NCBI GenBank assembly: GCA_036652035.1
Contig: JAVVWR010000067.1
Span: 1 to 15,368, forward strand
Source of the DNA: JAEZVV01 sp036652035
GTDB taxonomy: Bacteria > Pseudomonadota > Gammaproteobacteria > Burkholderiales > Burkholderiaceae_F
Direction: 5' to 3'
DNA length: 15,368 bases
Part shown: piece by piece, positions 6,945 to 13,701 of the stretch
Position numbering within the stretch: the stretch's first letter is position 1
How the letters are laid out: each line of letters opens with the position of its first letter
Notes under the pieces: generated by a model
What the model was told of the DNA's origin: nothing
The model's input: only the letters and a program-made list of their open reading frames with translations
Database searches by the model: none
Made by a program: the position numbers and the translations under genes

Positions 6945-8603
6945 TTAACTCGAGTCGCTCTTGTTGACCCAGGCGCGCACCACGTTGGCCACGGTGGCGG
7001 GGTCGTCGCGGGCGATCCGGCGCACCTGGTCAAGCTGGCTGGGTCGCATCTCGGCTTCGGTTGGCACGGGCAGCGCCTCGAACGCTTCGGCTTCGAGCGC
7101 CGGGCTGGGGGATGTGCCGTCTTCCAGCGCCAGGGTTTCGGTTTTGCGTATGGCGGCCGAGCGCAGCGCGGGGCGCAGGATGCCGAACACCACGATCAGG
7201 GCGAGCAGCAGGAAGATCAGCGCCTTGCCGACTTCCTTGCCGAGCGCGATCGCTTCGGGCTGCTGCCACAGCGGCCGATCGGCGGCGAGCCGCGCGCCGG
7301 CCTGATCGAAGGGGGCGTTGACCACGTTGAGGGAATCGCCGCGTTGCGCGTTAAAGCCCATCGCCTCGCGTACCAGGGCTTGCAGGTTTTGCATTTCCTG
7401 CTCGGCGAGCGGCGTGGCGCTGACGCTGCCGTCGGCGGCGGTGAGCCGGCGGTGATTGACCACCACCGCGGCCGACAGGCGCTTTAACTGGCCGCTGCCG
7501 GTGCGGGTGTGGACGACATTCTTGTCGATCTCGAAATTGGTGACCGCTTCGCGCCGGCTCGAGCCTGCGCTTGTGCCCGCGCCATTGGTGGGGTTGAGAT
7601 TGGCGGCCGGGCCGTTGATCGGTGCGGTGGGGGCGGCGGACGGCTGGTTCGAGAGGGCGCCGGGCACGCCGGCGGGCGAGTTGGCGCCAGGCTGGGTGCT
7701 CTCCGAGCTCTGGGTCGATCGCACTGCGGCGCTGGCGTCGGCGCCCTGGTTGGGCTTGTAGCTCTCGGCCATCCGTTCGGACTGCGAGAAATCGACATCG
7801 GCGGTGACCTGGGCGCGCACATTGGCGCGCCCGACGATGGGCTCGAGGATGTCGTGGATGCGGCGGATGGTGGCCGCTTCGATCTGCGCCACGTAGTCGA
7901 GCTGGGCGGCGTCCAGGCCTGCGCTGTTTCCCCCGGCGGCCGACAGCAGGCTGCCGTGCTGGTCGACCACCGAGACGTTCTTGGGGTTGAGCTCGGGCAC
8001 GCTCGAGCTCACCAGGTGAACGATGCCGGCGACCTGGGCGCGGTCGAGCGCACGGCCGGCGTGGAGCTGCAAGACCACCGAGGCGGTGGGCGGCTGCTTG
8101 TCGCGCAGAAAGCCCGATTGCTTGGGCAGGGCGAGGTGGATGCGGGCCGATTCGACCGAGGCCAGGGTCTGGATCGATCGCGCCAGCTCGCCTTCGAGCC
8201 CGCGCTGGTAATTGACCTGCTCCTGGAACTGGGTGACGCCGAACTTCTGGTTCTCCATCAGCTCGAAGCCGACCAGCGAACCCTTGGGCAGGCCGGCGCT
8301 GGCGAGCTTGAGCCGCGCTTCGTGCACCTTGTCGGCCGGCACCAGCAGGGTGCCGCCGTCGGCGTGGCGGTAGGGAATGTTCATCTGCGCGAGCTGGGCG
8401 ATGATCGCCCCGCCGTCGCGGTCCGACAGATTGGTGAAAAGAATCTTGTCGTTGGGGCTGGACGACCACAGCCAAGTCGCCGCCATGATCGCCAGCAGGC
8501 CGGCGCTGCCGAGCGCGAGCGCCGCCTTCACCTTGGGCGAGAGGCGAGCCAGAGCGGCAACAGCCGGGTGAGCCGGCGCGGGCAGGGCGTTGGATGGGTC
8601 CAT
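6945..8603 (-). CDS. fliF: Flagellar MS-ring protein FliF
   Basis: The protein has 552 residues from the chosen start. FliF forms the inner-membrane MS-ring on which the flagellum is built. Transmembrane segment 1 lies at about 27-46 and segment 2 at about 460-479 (ALIFLLLALIVVFGILRPAL). Between them are the YscJ/FliF ring-building domains with LEGELARSIQTL and SARIHLALP, and a Pro/Ala/Asn-rich loop. The cytoplasmic tail ends ARDDPATVANVVRAWV, the FliG-binding motif. A GTG at 8645 would add 14 residues (MPESVRRRIRTNPS). I prefer the ATG at 8603 because the added stretch overlaps a candidate promoter; neither start has a clear Shine-Dalgarno. It is first in the minus-strand cluster. Confidence 0.95.
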   Translation of the reverse strand: MDPSNALPAPAHPAVAALARLSPKVKAALALGSAGLLAIMAATWLWSSSPNDKILFTNLSDRDGGAIIAQLAQMNIPYRHADGGTLLVPADKVHEARLKLASAGLPKGSLVGFELMENQKFGVTQFQEQVNYQRGLEGELARSIQTLASVESARIHLALPKQSGFLRDKQPPTASVVLQLHAGRALDRAQVAGIVHLVSSSVPELNPKNVSVVDQHGSLLSAAGGNSAGLDAAQLDYVAQIEAATIRRIHDILEPIVGRANVRAQVTADVDFSQSERMAESYKPNQGADASAAVRSTQSSESTQPGANSPAGVPGALSNQPSAAPTAPINGPAANLNPTNGAGTSAGSSRREAVTNFEIDKNVVHTRTGSGQLKRLSAAVVVNHRRLTAADGSVSATPLAEQEMQNLQALVREAMGFNAQRGDSLNVVNAPFDQAGARLAADRPLWQQPEAIALGKEVGKALIFLLLALIVVFGILRPALRSAAIRKTETLALEDGTSPSPALEAEAFEALPVPTEAEMRPSQLDQVRRIARDDPATVANVVRAWVNKSDSS

Positions 8604-8867
8604 GCTGGGGTTTGTTCGGATGCGGCGGCGGACGGATTCCGGCACGTGACGGCGATTATTCGGCGAACTTGAGCCCGGCTAAGCCGCGATAAGCGAGTCA
8701 ATTGCAGCTCACCTCAAGCGGGCCGGCGCCGGGAGTGGCGCCCGAACGCACCGGCCGGGCGCGGGAAATGGGCCCGGATTCCCTGTCTGTTCGGCTCAAC
8801 GAGCGCGGCGCGGCGGTCTTACTGTGGGCGTCTCAATGGCGGCAGAGCCTTTGCCGCGGGGATTCGC
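8604..8867. promoter_or_regulatory. Divergent fliF/fliE control region
   Basis: This 264-bp gap separates the divergent fliF and fliE genes and must hold promoters for both. On the minus strand, TCAAGTTC, 11 nt, then GCCGTCAC (8646-8672) resembles a FliA (sigma-28) promoter with correct spacing (about 6/8 and 5/8 matches); transcription would start near 8639, about 36 nt before the fliF ATG. CGGCGA is repeated directly with an 11-bp period (8650-8655, 8661-8666). CTTGAG (8668-8673) and CTCAAG (8713-8718) form an inverted pair 39 bp apart, and GGCGCC occurs at 8725-8730 and 8737-8742. I found no convincing sigma-54 or sigma-70 promoter for fliE. Confidence 0.45.
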
Positions 8868-9179
8868 ATGGACATCGCACCGATCAATTCCGCTCTTGCC
8901 CAGGCCGTCAGCGCGGCGCGCTCGCCGCAAGCGGCCGGCGCCGCCAAGCCGGGGGGCTTCGACTTTGTCGATTCGCTCGAGTCCGCCCTCAAGGCGGTCA
9001 GCCAGCAGCAGGTCGCGTCCACCGGCGCCCAGCGCGCGTTCCAGTCGGGCGACCCGACGGTCAGCCTGGAAGAAACGATGGTGGCGATGAGCAAGGCGTC
9101 GATTTCCTTCCAGGCCACGGTCCAGGTTCGCAACAAGCTGGTCCAGGCCTACGAGTCCGTGATGAACATGCCGGTCTGA
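8868..9179 (+). CDS. fliE: Flagellar hook-basal body protein FliE
   Basis: The protein has 103 residues, the normal FliE length. FliE is the first exported rod protein and joins the MS-ring/export gate to the proximal rod. After a variable, alanine-rich N-terminus the conserved core is present: FVDSLESALKAVSQQQ, then SLEETMVAMSKASISFQATV and the ending VRNKLVQAYESVMNMPV, which is the family signature. GGGGA lies about 7 bp before the ATG. It is transcribed away from fliF as a single gene, the same arrangement as in enteric bacteria. No clear terminator follows before yqgE; only a 12-bp palindrome (9216-9227, CGCATCGATGCG) was seen. Confidence 0.96.
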   Translation: MDIAPINSALAQAVSAARSPQAAGAAKPGGFDFVDSLESALKAVSQQQVASTGAQRAFQSGDPTVSLEETMVAMSKASISFQATVQVRNKLVQAYESVMNMPV

Positions 9180-9251
9180 GCCGCGCGCCCGAGGCTTTTC
9201 GCGGGCCTTGCGGTACGCATCGATGCGGCCGATGGCAGCCAGGCGGCGCTC

Positions 9252-9263
9252 TACAATGAGTCC
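9252..9263 (+). promoter_or_regulatory. Candidate -10 box (TACAAT) for yqgE
   Basis: TACAAT at 9252-9257 matches the sigma-70 -10 hexamer in five of six positions and is followed by six bases and then the yqgE ATG. If used, transcription would start at or next to the A of the start codon, giving a leaderless mRNA. There is no recognisable -35 hexamer at 16-18 bp and no Shine-Dalgarno before the ATG. The assignment is tentative. Confidence 0.4.
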
Positions 9264-9824
9264 ATGGCTGCAATGAACCTCACTCATCAGTTCCTGATCG
9301 CGATGCCCGGCATGGTCGATCCGAACTTTGCTGGCTCGGTGGTCTATGTCTGCGACCACAGCGACAAGGGCGCGCTGGGTCTGGTGATCAACCGGCCGAG
9401 CGACATCACGCTCGAAGACTTGTTCGGCAAGGTCGAGCTCACGCTCGCGGCCGAATCCTGCAAGGACGATCCGGTCTATTTCGGCGGCCCGGTCCAGACC
9501 GAACGCGGCTTTGTCCTGCACCGGCCCGCCACGCGCTACAGCTCGACCCTGCCGGTCACCGAAGAGATCGCCCTGACCACCTCGAAGGACGTGCTTGAGG
9601 CCATGGCGGACGGCAGCGGGCCGAGTGATGTTCTGATCACGCTGGGCTATTCCGGCTGGGGCGTGGGGCAGCTCGAGGGCGAGATCGGCCAGAACGCCTG
9701 GCTGACGGTGGCGGCCGAGCCGTCGATCATTTTTGAAGTGCCGGCCGAGGCGCGGTTTGCCGCGTCGCTCAAACTGCTGGGGATCGACCCGCTGGGGCTG
9801 ACCGGAGAGGCCGGTCATGCCTGA
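9264..9824 (+). CDS. yqgE: YqgE/AlgH family protein
   Basis: This 186-residue protein belongs to the YqgE/AlgH (DUF179) family, whose molecular role is not well defined; in pseudomonads AlgH was described as a regulator of alginate and virulence genes. The family N-terminus LTHQFLIAMPGMVDPNFAGS VVYVCDHS is present (shown in two parts), followed by GALGLVINRP, VYFGGPVQTERGFVLH and the GYSGWGVGQLEGEI signature. The ATG at 9264 is chosen because relatives usually begin a few residues before NLTH; an alternative ATG is at 9273. It overlaps ruvX by 8 bp. The pairing with ruvX is conserved in many proteobacteria. Confidence 0.94.
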   Translation: MAAMNLTHQFLIAMPGMVDPNFAGSVVYVCDHSDKGALGLVINRPSDITLEDLFGKVELTLAAESCKDDPVYFGGPVQTERGFVLHRPATRYSSTLPVTEEIALTTSKDVLEAMADGSGPSDVLITLGYSGWGVGQLEGEIGQNAWLTVAAEPSIIFEVPAEARFAASLKLLGIDPLGLTGEAGHA

Positions 9825-10236
9825 GGCCGGTCAGTCCGCTTTGCTGGCGTTGTCCGACTCGGCGATCGTGCTGGGTTTCGACTTCGGTGCCAAACGCCTG
9901 GGGGTGGCGGTGGGCAATGCGCTGACTCGCAGTGCGCGGCCGCTCTCGACGCTCGACTCGACCACCAACGACGCCAAGTGGAAGGGCGTGAGCCGCGTGA
10001 TCGCCGAGTGGGAGCCGGCCGTGCTGGTGGTGGGGATTCCACGCCACCCGGATGGCAATCCGCACGAGATGACGGTGCGTTGCGAGCGATTCGCGCGTCA
10101 GCTTGAGGGGCGCTACGGCCTGCCGGTCGAGCGGGTCGATGAGCGCTACTCCTCGGCCGTGGTGGCCGAGGAAGACGACATCGATGCGGCCGCGGCGGCC
10201 GTGATTCTTCAGCAGTGGCTGGATCAAGGCGCCTGA
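9817..10236 (+). CDS. ruvX: RuvX/YqgF Holliday junction resolvase-like nuclease
   Basis: The protein has 139 residues. YqgF (RuvX) is an RNase H-fold nuclease, essential in Escherichia coli, implicated in processing the 5' end of pre-16S rRNA and in Holliday-junction resolution. The first catalytic segment GFDFGAKRLGVAVGN gives Asp22, VDERYSS gives Glu109, and the terminal DIDAAAAAVILQQWL gives Asp123, so the acidic triad is complete. VVGIPRHPDGNPHEMT is the conserved central motif. The start overlaps the yqgE stop by 8 bp, so the two are probably coupled. No obvious terminator follows immediately; the next gene in the conserved order, pyrR, is displaced by about 600 bp. Confidence 0.96.
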   Translation: MPEAGQSALLALSDSAIVLGFDFGAKRLGVAVGNALTRSARPLSTLDSTTNDAKWKGVSRVIAEWEPAVLVVGIPRHPDGNPHEMTVRCERFARQLEGRYGLPVERVDERYSSAVVAEEDDIDAAAAAVILQQWLDQGA

Positions 10237-10255
10237 GTTGCTGTAATCCCCGAGT

Positions 10256-10307
10256 CTGATCGATGCTTTTGCTCGGCTAAAATCTCAAAGTTTGCTCGTC
10301 GGAAAAT
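10256..10307 (+). promoter_or_regulatory. Candidate sigma-70 promoter with direct repeat
   Basis: CTGATC (10256-10261), a 16-bp spacer and TAAAAT (10278-10283) form a plausible though weak sigma-70 promoter with a start near 10290. TTTGCTCG occurs twice, at 10268-10275 and 10291-10298, 23 bp apart, and each copy is followed within 3-4 bp by AAAAT (10279-10283 and 10303-10307). The repeats flank the -10 box and could be a tandem operator, or an ancestral small duplication. Confidence 0.4.
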
Positions 10308-10469
10308 ATTTGTGTCCTTCAACTCTCTTCCTGCCGTTGCCCGTGCCGCTGACCTTGTGTCAGGCGTTGTGGCTTTCGTGCGTGCGGAGGGCGTCTGATG
10401 GCGGAGATTGACCGACGATCGACATGCCAATGAAAGGCCGGAGCCGTTAGTGCTTCCGGCCTTTTTTTT
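10290..10469 (+). ncRNA. Candidate structured leader or small RNA ending in an intrinsic terminator
   Basis: From the predicted start near 10290 to the terminator T-run is about 180 nt. Nested complementary segments suggest a rod-like fold: TCGTCGG (10296-10302) with CCGACGA (10412-10418); TCAA (10319-10322) with TTGA (10408-10411); TCTC (10324-10327) with GAGA (10404-10407); GCC (10333-10335) with GGC (10400-10402); GCCC (10339-10342) with GGGC (10389-10392); and an apical CTGAC/GTCAG hairpin (10349-10363). I do not recognise a known RNA family; 6S RNA was considered because of the size and rod shape, but I cannot match its conserved sequence. It could instead be the 5' leader of the following gene. 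Both readings are inference. Confidence 0.35.
10433..10469 (+). terminator. Strong intrinsic terminator
   Basis: AAAGGCCGGA pairs with TCCGGCCTTT, extended by GC/GC past one bulged T, giving a 12-bp stem with a short loop (CGTTAGT) and a run of eight T (10462-10469). It ends the upstream transcript, or acts as an attenuator for the gene that starts 42 bp further on. Confidence 0.85.
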
Positions 10470-10510
10470 GAAAGCTTGATTTTTAAAACATAAACCTAAA
10501 AGGAAAAACC

Positions 10511-10708
10511 ATGGCTGAAGTCGGCAATTTCATCGAGATGCAACGTCAATTGAACCGTTGCCAGGGTCTGGGAATTCAGGCCGATTTCATGGGCCAGTGC
10601 GTGGTCCTGTTTGGCGGTGGCTGCGAGTCGCTGCGCTTTCACGCGGCCAGCGTTGACAGCCTCAAGAGCTATATCGACGGTTACGAGCGCGCCATCAGCG
10701 CACGCTAA
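10511..10708 (+). CDS. Unrecognised 65-residue protein
   Basis: I do not recognise this protein. It begins MAEVGNFIEMQRQLNRCQGL and contains three cysteines (17, 30, 38), a hydrophobic GQCVVLFGGGC strand-and-glycine segment and a C-terminal amphipathic helix (VDSLKSYIDGYERAISAR). There is no signal peptide or membrane span, so it is probably a small cytoplasmic protein. Evidence that it is real: AAAAGGA lies 6-8 bp before the ATG in an AT-rich leader, codons are mostly GC-ending though less so than in neighbours, and it is bracketed by intrinsic terminators (10433-10469 and 10767-10800), so it looks like a single-gene unit. It sits between ruvX and pyrR. No function is assigned. Confidence 0.7.
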   Translation: MAEVGNFIEMQRQLNRCQGLGIQADFMGQCVVLFGGGCESLRFHAASVDSLKSYIDGYERAISAR

Positions 10709-10717
10709 GTCAGCATT

Positions 10718-10747
10718 GCGCCGCGCCCGGACTCGAGGGGGCGGCGC
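10718..10747 (+). repeat. GC-rich hairpin after the 65-codon gene
   Basis: GCGCCGCGCCC (10718-10728) can pair with GGGGGCGGCGC (10737-10747), an 11-bp stem with one mismatch and an 8-nt loop, 10 bp after the stop codon. There is no T-run, so it is not itself a canonical terminator. It could protect the 3' end of the mRNA. Confidence 0.5.
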
Positions 10748-10766
10748 GCACTAAGATTGGCTGCCC

Positions 10767-10800
10767 CGCCGCGCGGACCCTGGGCCTGCGCGGCGTTTTT
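10767..10800 (+). terminator. Intrinsic terminator between the 65-codon gene and pyrR
   Basis: CGCCGCGC (10767-10774) pairs with GCGCGGCG (10788-10795), an 8-bp stem followed directly by five T. It would end the 65-codon gene transcript. Because it lies only 30 bp before the pyrR start with little room for a separate promoter, it might also attenuate transcription entering the pyr genes. Confidence 0.7.
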
Positions 10801-10830
10801 CAACAGTTTTTCGTTCGCTCTCCCAACACC

Positions 10831-11326
<496 letters not shown>

Positions 11327-11334
<8 letters not shown>

Positions 11335-12298
11335 CTTCGGCCGCCATCCCCAGTTGAACCGCCACGGCGAGCTGCATCACCTGCTCTCGACCGAAGGCCT
11401 GCCGCGCGCCATTCTCGAGCAGATCCTCTCGACCGCCGACAGCTTCATCAACGTCGCTGAGCGCGAAGTCAAGAGCGTGCCGCTGTTGCGCGGCAAGCAG
11501 GTCTTCAACCTCTTCTTCGAGAACAGCACGCGCACCCGCACCACCTTCGAGATCGCCGCGCGCCGCCTCTCGGCCGACGTGTTCAACCTCGACATCACGC
11601 GCTCCTCGACCGCCAAGGGCGAGAGCCTGCTGGACACCATCAACAACCTGACCGCGATGCAGGCCGACACCTTTGTGGTGCGGCATTCGGCCAGCGGTGC
11701 GCCCTATCTGATCGCGCAGCACGTGGCGCCGCATGTGCATGTGATCAACGCCGGCGACGGCCGCCACGCGCATCCCACGCAGGGCATGCTCGACATGTAC
11801 ACGATCCGCCACTACAAGCGCGATTTCACCGGGCTGCGGGTGGCGATCGTGGGCGACATTCTTCACTCGCGGGTGGCGCGTTCGGACATCCACGCGCTCA
11901 CCACGCTGGGCGTGCCGGAAGTGCGAGCGATCGGCCCGCGCACCCTGCTGCCGAGCGGTCTTGAGCAGATGGGCGTGCGCGTCTTCAATGACATGGACGA
12001 AGGCATCCGCGACGTCGATGTGATCATCATGCTGCGGCTGCAGAACGAGCGCATGAACGGCGCGCTGCTGCCCTCGGCCGACGAGTACTTCCGCACCTAC
12101 GGCCTGACCCCCGAGCGCCTGGCGCTGGCCCAGCCCGACGCGATCGTGATGCACCCGGGCCCGATCAACCGTGGCGTCGAAATTGCATCGAGCGTGGCCG
12201 ATGGCGCGCAGAGCGTGATCCTGCCGCAGGTCACTTTTGGCATCGCGGTGCGCATGGCCGTGATGGCCATCACCGCTTCCTCGCAGAGCTACTCATGA
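11327..12298 (+). CDS. pyrB: Aspartate carbamoyltransferase catalytic subunit
   Basis: This 323-residue enzyme joins carbamoyl phosphate and L-aspartate to give N-carbamoyl-aspartate, the committed step of pyrimidine synthesis. The carbamoyl-phosphate loop FFENSTRTRTTFE is at residues 63-75, the second loop SSTAKGES at 93-100 supplies the catalytic lysine, HPTQ is at 149-152, LRLQNER at 236-242, and the ending motif MHPGPINRGVEI at 275-286. The N-terminal extension of about 20 residues is typical of class A/B transcarbamoylases that work with a dihydroorotase-like partner. It overlaps pyrR by 8 bp and the next gene by 4 bp (ATGA), which implies tight coupling. No pyrI regulatory chain is seen. 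Confidence 0.98.
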
Positions 12299-13566
12299 AG
12301 CTGCACATCAAGAATGGCCGGCTGATCGACCCGGCCGCGGGGCGTGACGCACCCGCCGATCTGTTCGTGGCCGACGGCCGCATTGCCGCCATTGGCGCCG
12401 CGCCCGCGGGTTTTGTGGCCGAGCGCGTGATCGACGCGGCCGGGCTGATCGTTGCTCCCGGTCTGGTCGATCTTTCCGCCCGCCTGCGCGAGCCCGGCCA
12501 CGAAGGCGCCTTGAAGCGCGAAATGCAGGCTGCGCTCGCCGGCGGCGTCACCGGCCTGGCCTGCCCGCCCGACACCGACCCGCCGATCGACGAACCGAGC
12601 CTGGTGCGAGAGCTGCGCCAGCGCTCGCGCGAAGCCAAGGGCGCGCGGCTCTACCCGATCGGCGCCCTGACCGTGAAGCTCGCGGGTGAGGCGCTGGCCG
12701 AGATCGACACCCTGGCGGGCGTGGGCTGCGTCGCTTTCGCCCAGACCGGCCGCTTGCCGCGCGACAACCGCCTGCTCTACCAGGCGCTGCGCTACGCCAA
12801 GACCCACGAGCTGCCGGTGTGGCTGCGTCCGGTTGACGCGTCGCTCGCCAACGACGGCGTGGCCGCGGCAGGCCCGGTCGCCGGCCGCCTGGGACTGCCC
12901 GGCGTGCCGGTGGCGGCCGAGACGGTGGCTCTGCACACCATTTTTGAGCTGGTGCGCGAGACCGGGGCGCGGGTTCACCTGCGTCGGCTCTCAAGCGCGG
13001 CCGGGCTTGAGCTGTTGCGCGCCGCCAAGCGAGAAGGCCTGCCGGTGACGGCCGAAGTCGGCGTCCATCACGTGCATTTGATCGATGCCGATATCGGCTA
13101 TTTCGACACCGCGTTCCGGCTTGATCCGCCGCTGCGCAGCGGCCGCGACCGCGATGCGATCCGCGCCGCCCTGGCCGACGGCACGCTCGACGCGATCTGC
13201 TCCGACCACGCGCCGCGCAGCCTCGATGCCAAGCTGCGCCCCTTCGAGGAAGCGGCGCCCGGCGCCACCGGGCTCGAAACCCTGCTGCCGCTCACCCTCA
13301 AGTGGGCGCGCGAAACCGGCACGCCGCTGGTGCAGGCGCTGGCCAAGGTGACAAGCGCCTCGGCCCGCGTGCTGGCCGAGGACACCGGCAGCCTGGCGGT
13401 AGGCGCCAAGGCCGACATCGTGATCTTCAGTGAGGCCGAGCCCTGGCGTGTTGATGCCAGCTCGATCGTGTCGGCCGGCAAGAATTCGCCCTACTTCGGT
13501 TACGAGCTCGAAGGCCGCGCCCGCATGACTATCGTCGGCGGCGAAGTCCGTTTCGAACGGATCTGA
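12295..13566 (+). CDS. pyrC': Non-catalytic dihydroorotase-like protein PyrC'
   Basis: This 423-residue protein has the overall dihydroorotase (class I) amidohydrolase sequence, with GLVDLSARLREPGHEGALK and CSDHAPRS, but most metal ligands are gone. The HxH pair after strand 1 is replaced by Ser61 and Arg63. The FxDDG segment that holds a ligand aspartate is AFAQTG (147-152). The usual histidine of the HxED-like segment is Arg178 (WLRPVDAS), and the histidine of HxxHxS is arginine in HLRRLSS. Only the late aspartate (Asp304, SDHAP) remains. Such PyrC' proteins in pseudomonads are inactive partners required to assemble PyrB into aspartate transcarbamoylase. The 4-bp overlap with pyrB fits this. 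An active dihydroorotase must be encoded elsewhere. Confidence 0.88.
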   Translation: MKLHIKNGRLIDPAAGRDAPADLFVADGRIAAIGAAPAGFVAERVIDAAGLIVAPGLVDLSARLREPGHEGALKREMQAALAGGVTGLACPPDTDPPIDEPSLVRELRQRSREAKGARLYPIGALTVKLAGEALAEIDTLAGVGCVAFAQTGRLPRDNRLLYQALRYAKTHELPVWLRPVDASLANDGVAAAGPVAGRLGLPGVPVAAETVALHTIFELVRETGARVHLRRLSSAAGLELLRAAKREGLPVTAEVGVHHVHLIDADIGYFDTAFRLDPPLRSGRDRDAIRAALADGTLDAICSDHAPRSLDAKLRPFEEAAPGATGLETLLPLTLKWARETGTPLVQALAKVTSASARVLAEDTGSLAVGAKADIVIFSEAEPWRVDASSIVSAGKNSPYFGYELEGRARMTIVGGEVRFERI

Positions 13567-13584
13567 ACGAAGTTCATTGGTTGA

Positions 13585-13655
13585 AAAATGGAGTCTGACC
13601 CCGATTTCTCGCCGCAACTTCGGCGCCTTGGGAAAACGGGGTCAGACTCCATTTT
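13585..13655. repeat. REP-like inverted repeat between pyrC' and plsC
   Basis: The left arm AAAATGGAGTCTGACCCCG (13585-13603) is perfectly repeated in inverse at 13637-13655; with one mismatch the arms extend to 24 bp (13585-13608 and 13632-13655). The 23-bp loop contains an inner hairpin CGCCG-CAACTT-CGGCG (13610-13625). From memory, GGAGTCTGACCCC-type palindromes are common extragenic repeats in proteobacteria and are often near REP-associated (IS200-like) tyrosine transposase genes; no such transposase is present here. The ATG at 13588 inside the left arm is in frame with the next gene but is unlikely to be its start. Confidence 0.88.
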
Positions 13656-13701
13656 GTGGAAGTCTTGCCGGTTTAAGGCGGGATCGTGGTGGAGTGTTGT
13701 G

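Noticed and set aside
5370..7487. A 705-codon open frame on the plus strand across fliH, fliG and fliF
   Set aside because: It is antisense to three secure flagellar genes. High GC makes long open frames opposite real genes common, and its translation is rich in Gly, Arg, His and Ala without any recognisable domain.
8604..8645. N-terminal extension of FliF from GTG 8645
   Set aside because: No Shine-Dalgarno, and it abuts the candidate -10 element at 8646-8653, so the mRNA would probably start after it. Kept only as an alternative.
8723..8867. Sigma-54 promoter for fliE (TGGCGCCCGAACGCA near 8736 and TGGCGGCAGAGCCTTTGC near 8837)
   Set aside because: The GG-to-GC spacing is one base short in the first and several too long in the second; sigma-54 promoters do not tolerate this.
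9216..9227. Perfect 12-bp palindrome CGCATCGATGCG between fliE and yqgE
   Set aside because: Short palindromes of this size are expected by chance in GC-rich DNA, there is no T-run after it, and nothing else marks it as an operator.
10290..10469. 6S RNA as the identity of the leader RNA
   Set aside because: Length and nested pairing fit, but I could not find the conserved sequence blocks of 6S RNA, and the gene neighbourhood usually linked to it is absent.
13588..13701. N-terminal extension of the acyltransferase from ATG 13588
   Set aside because: The ATG and following codons are the inverted repeat itself. The ATG at 13702 has a GGAG ribosome binding site and begins directly at the membrane segment.
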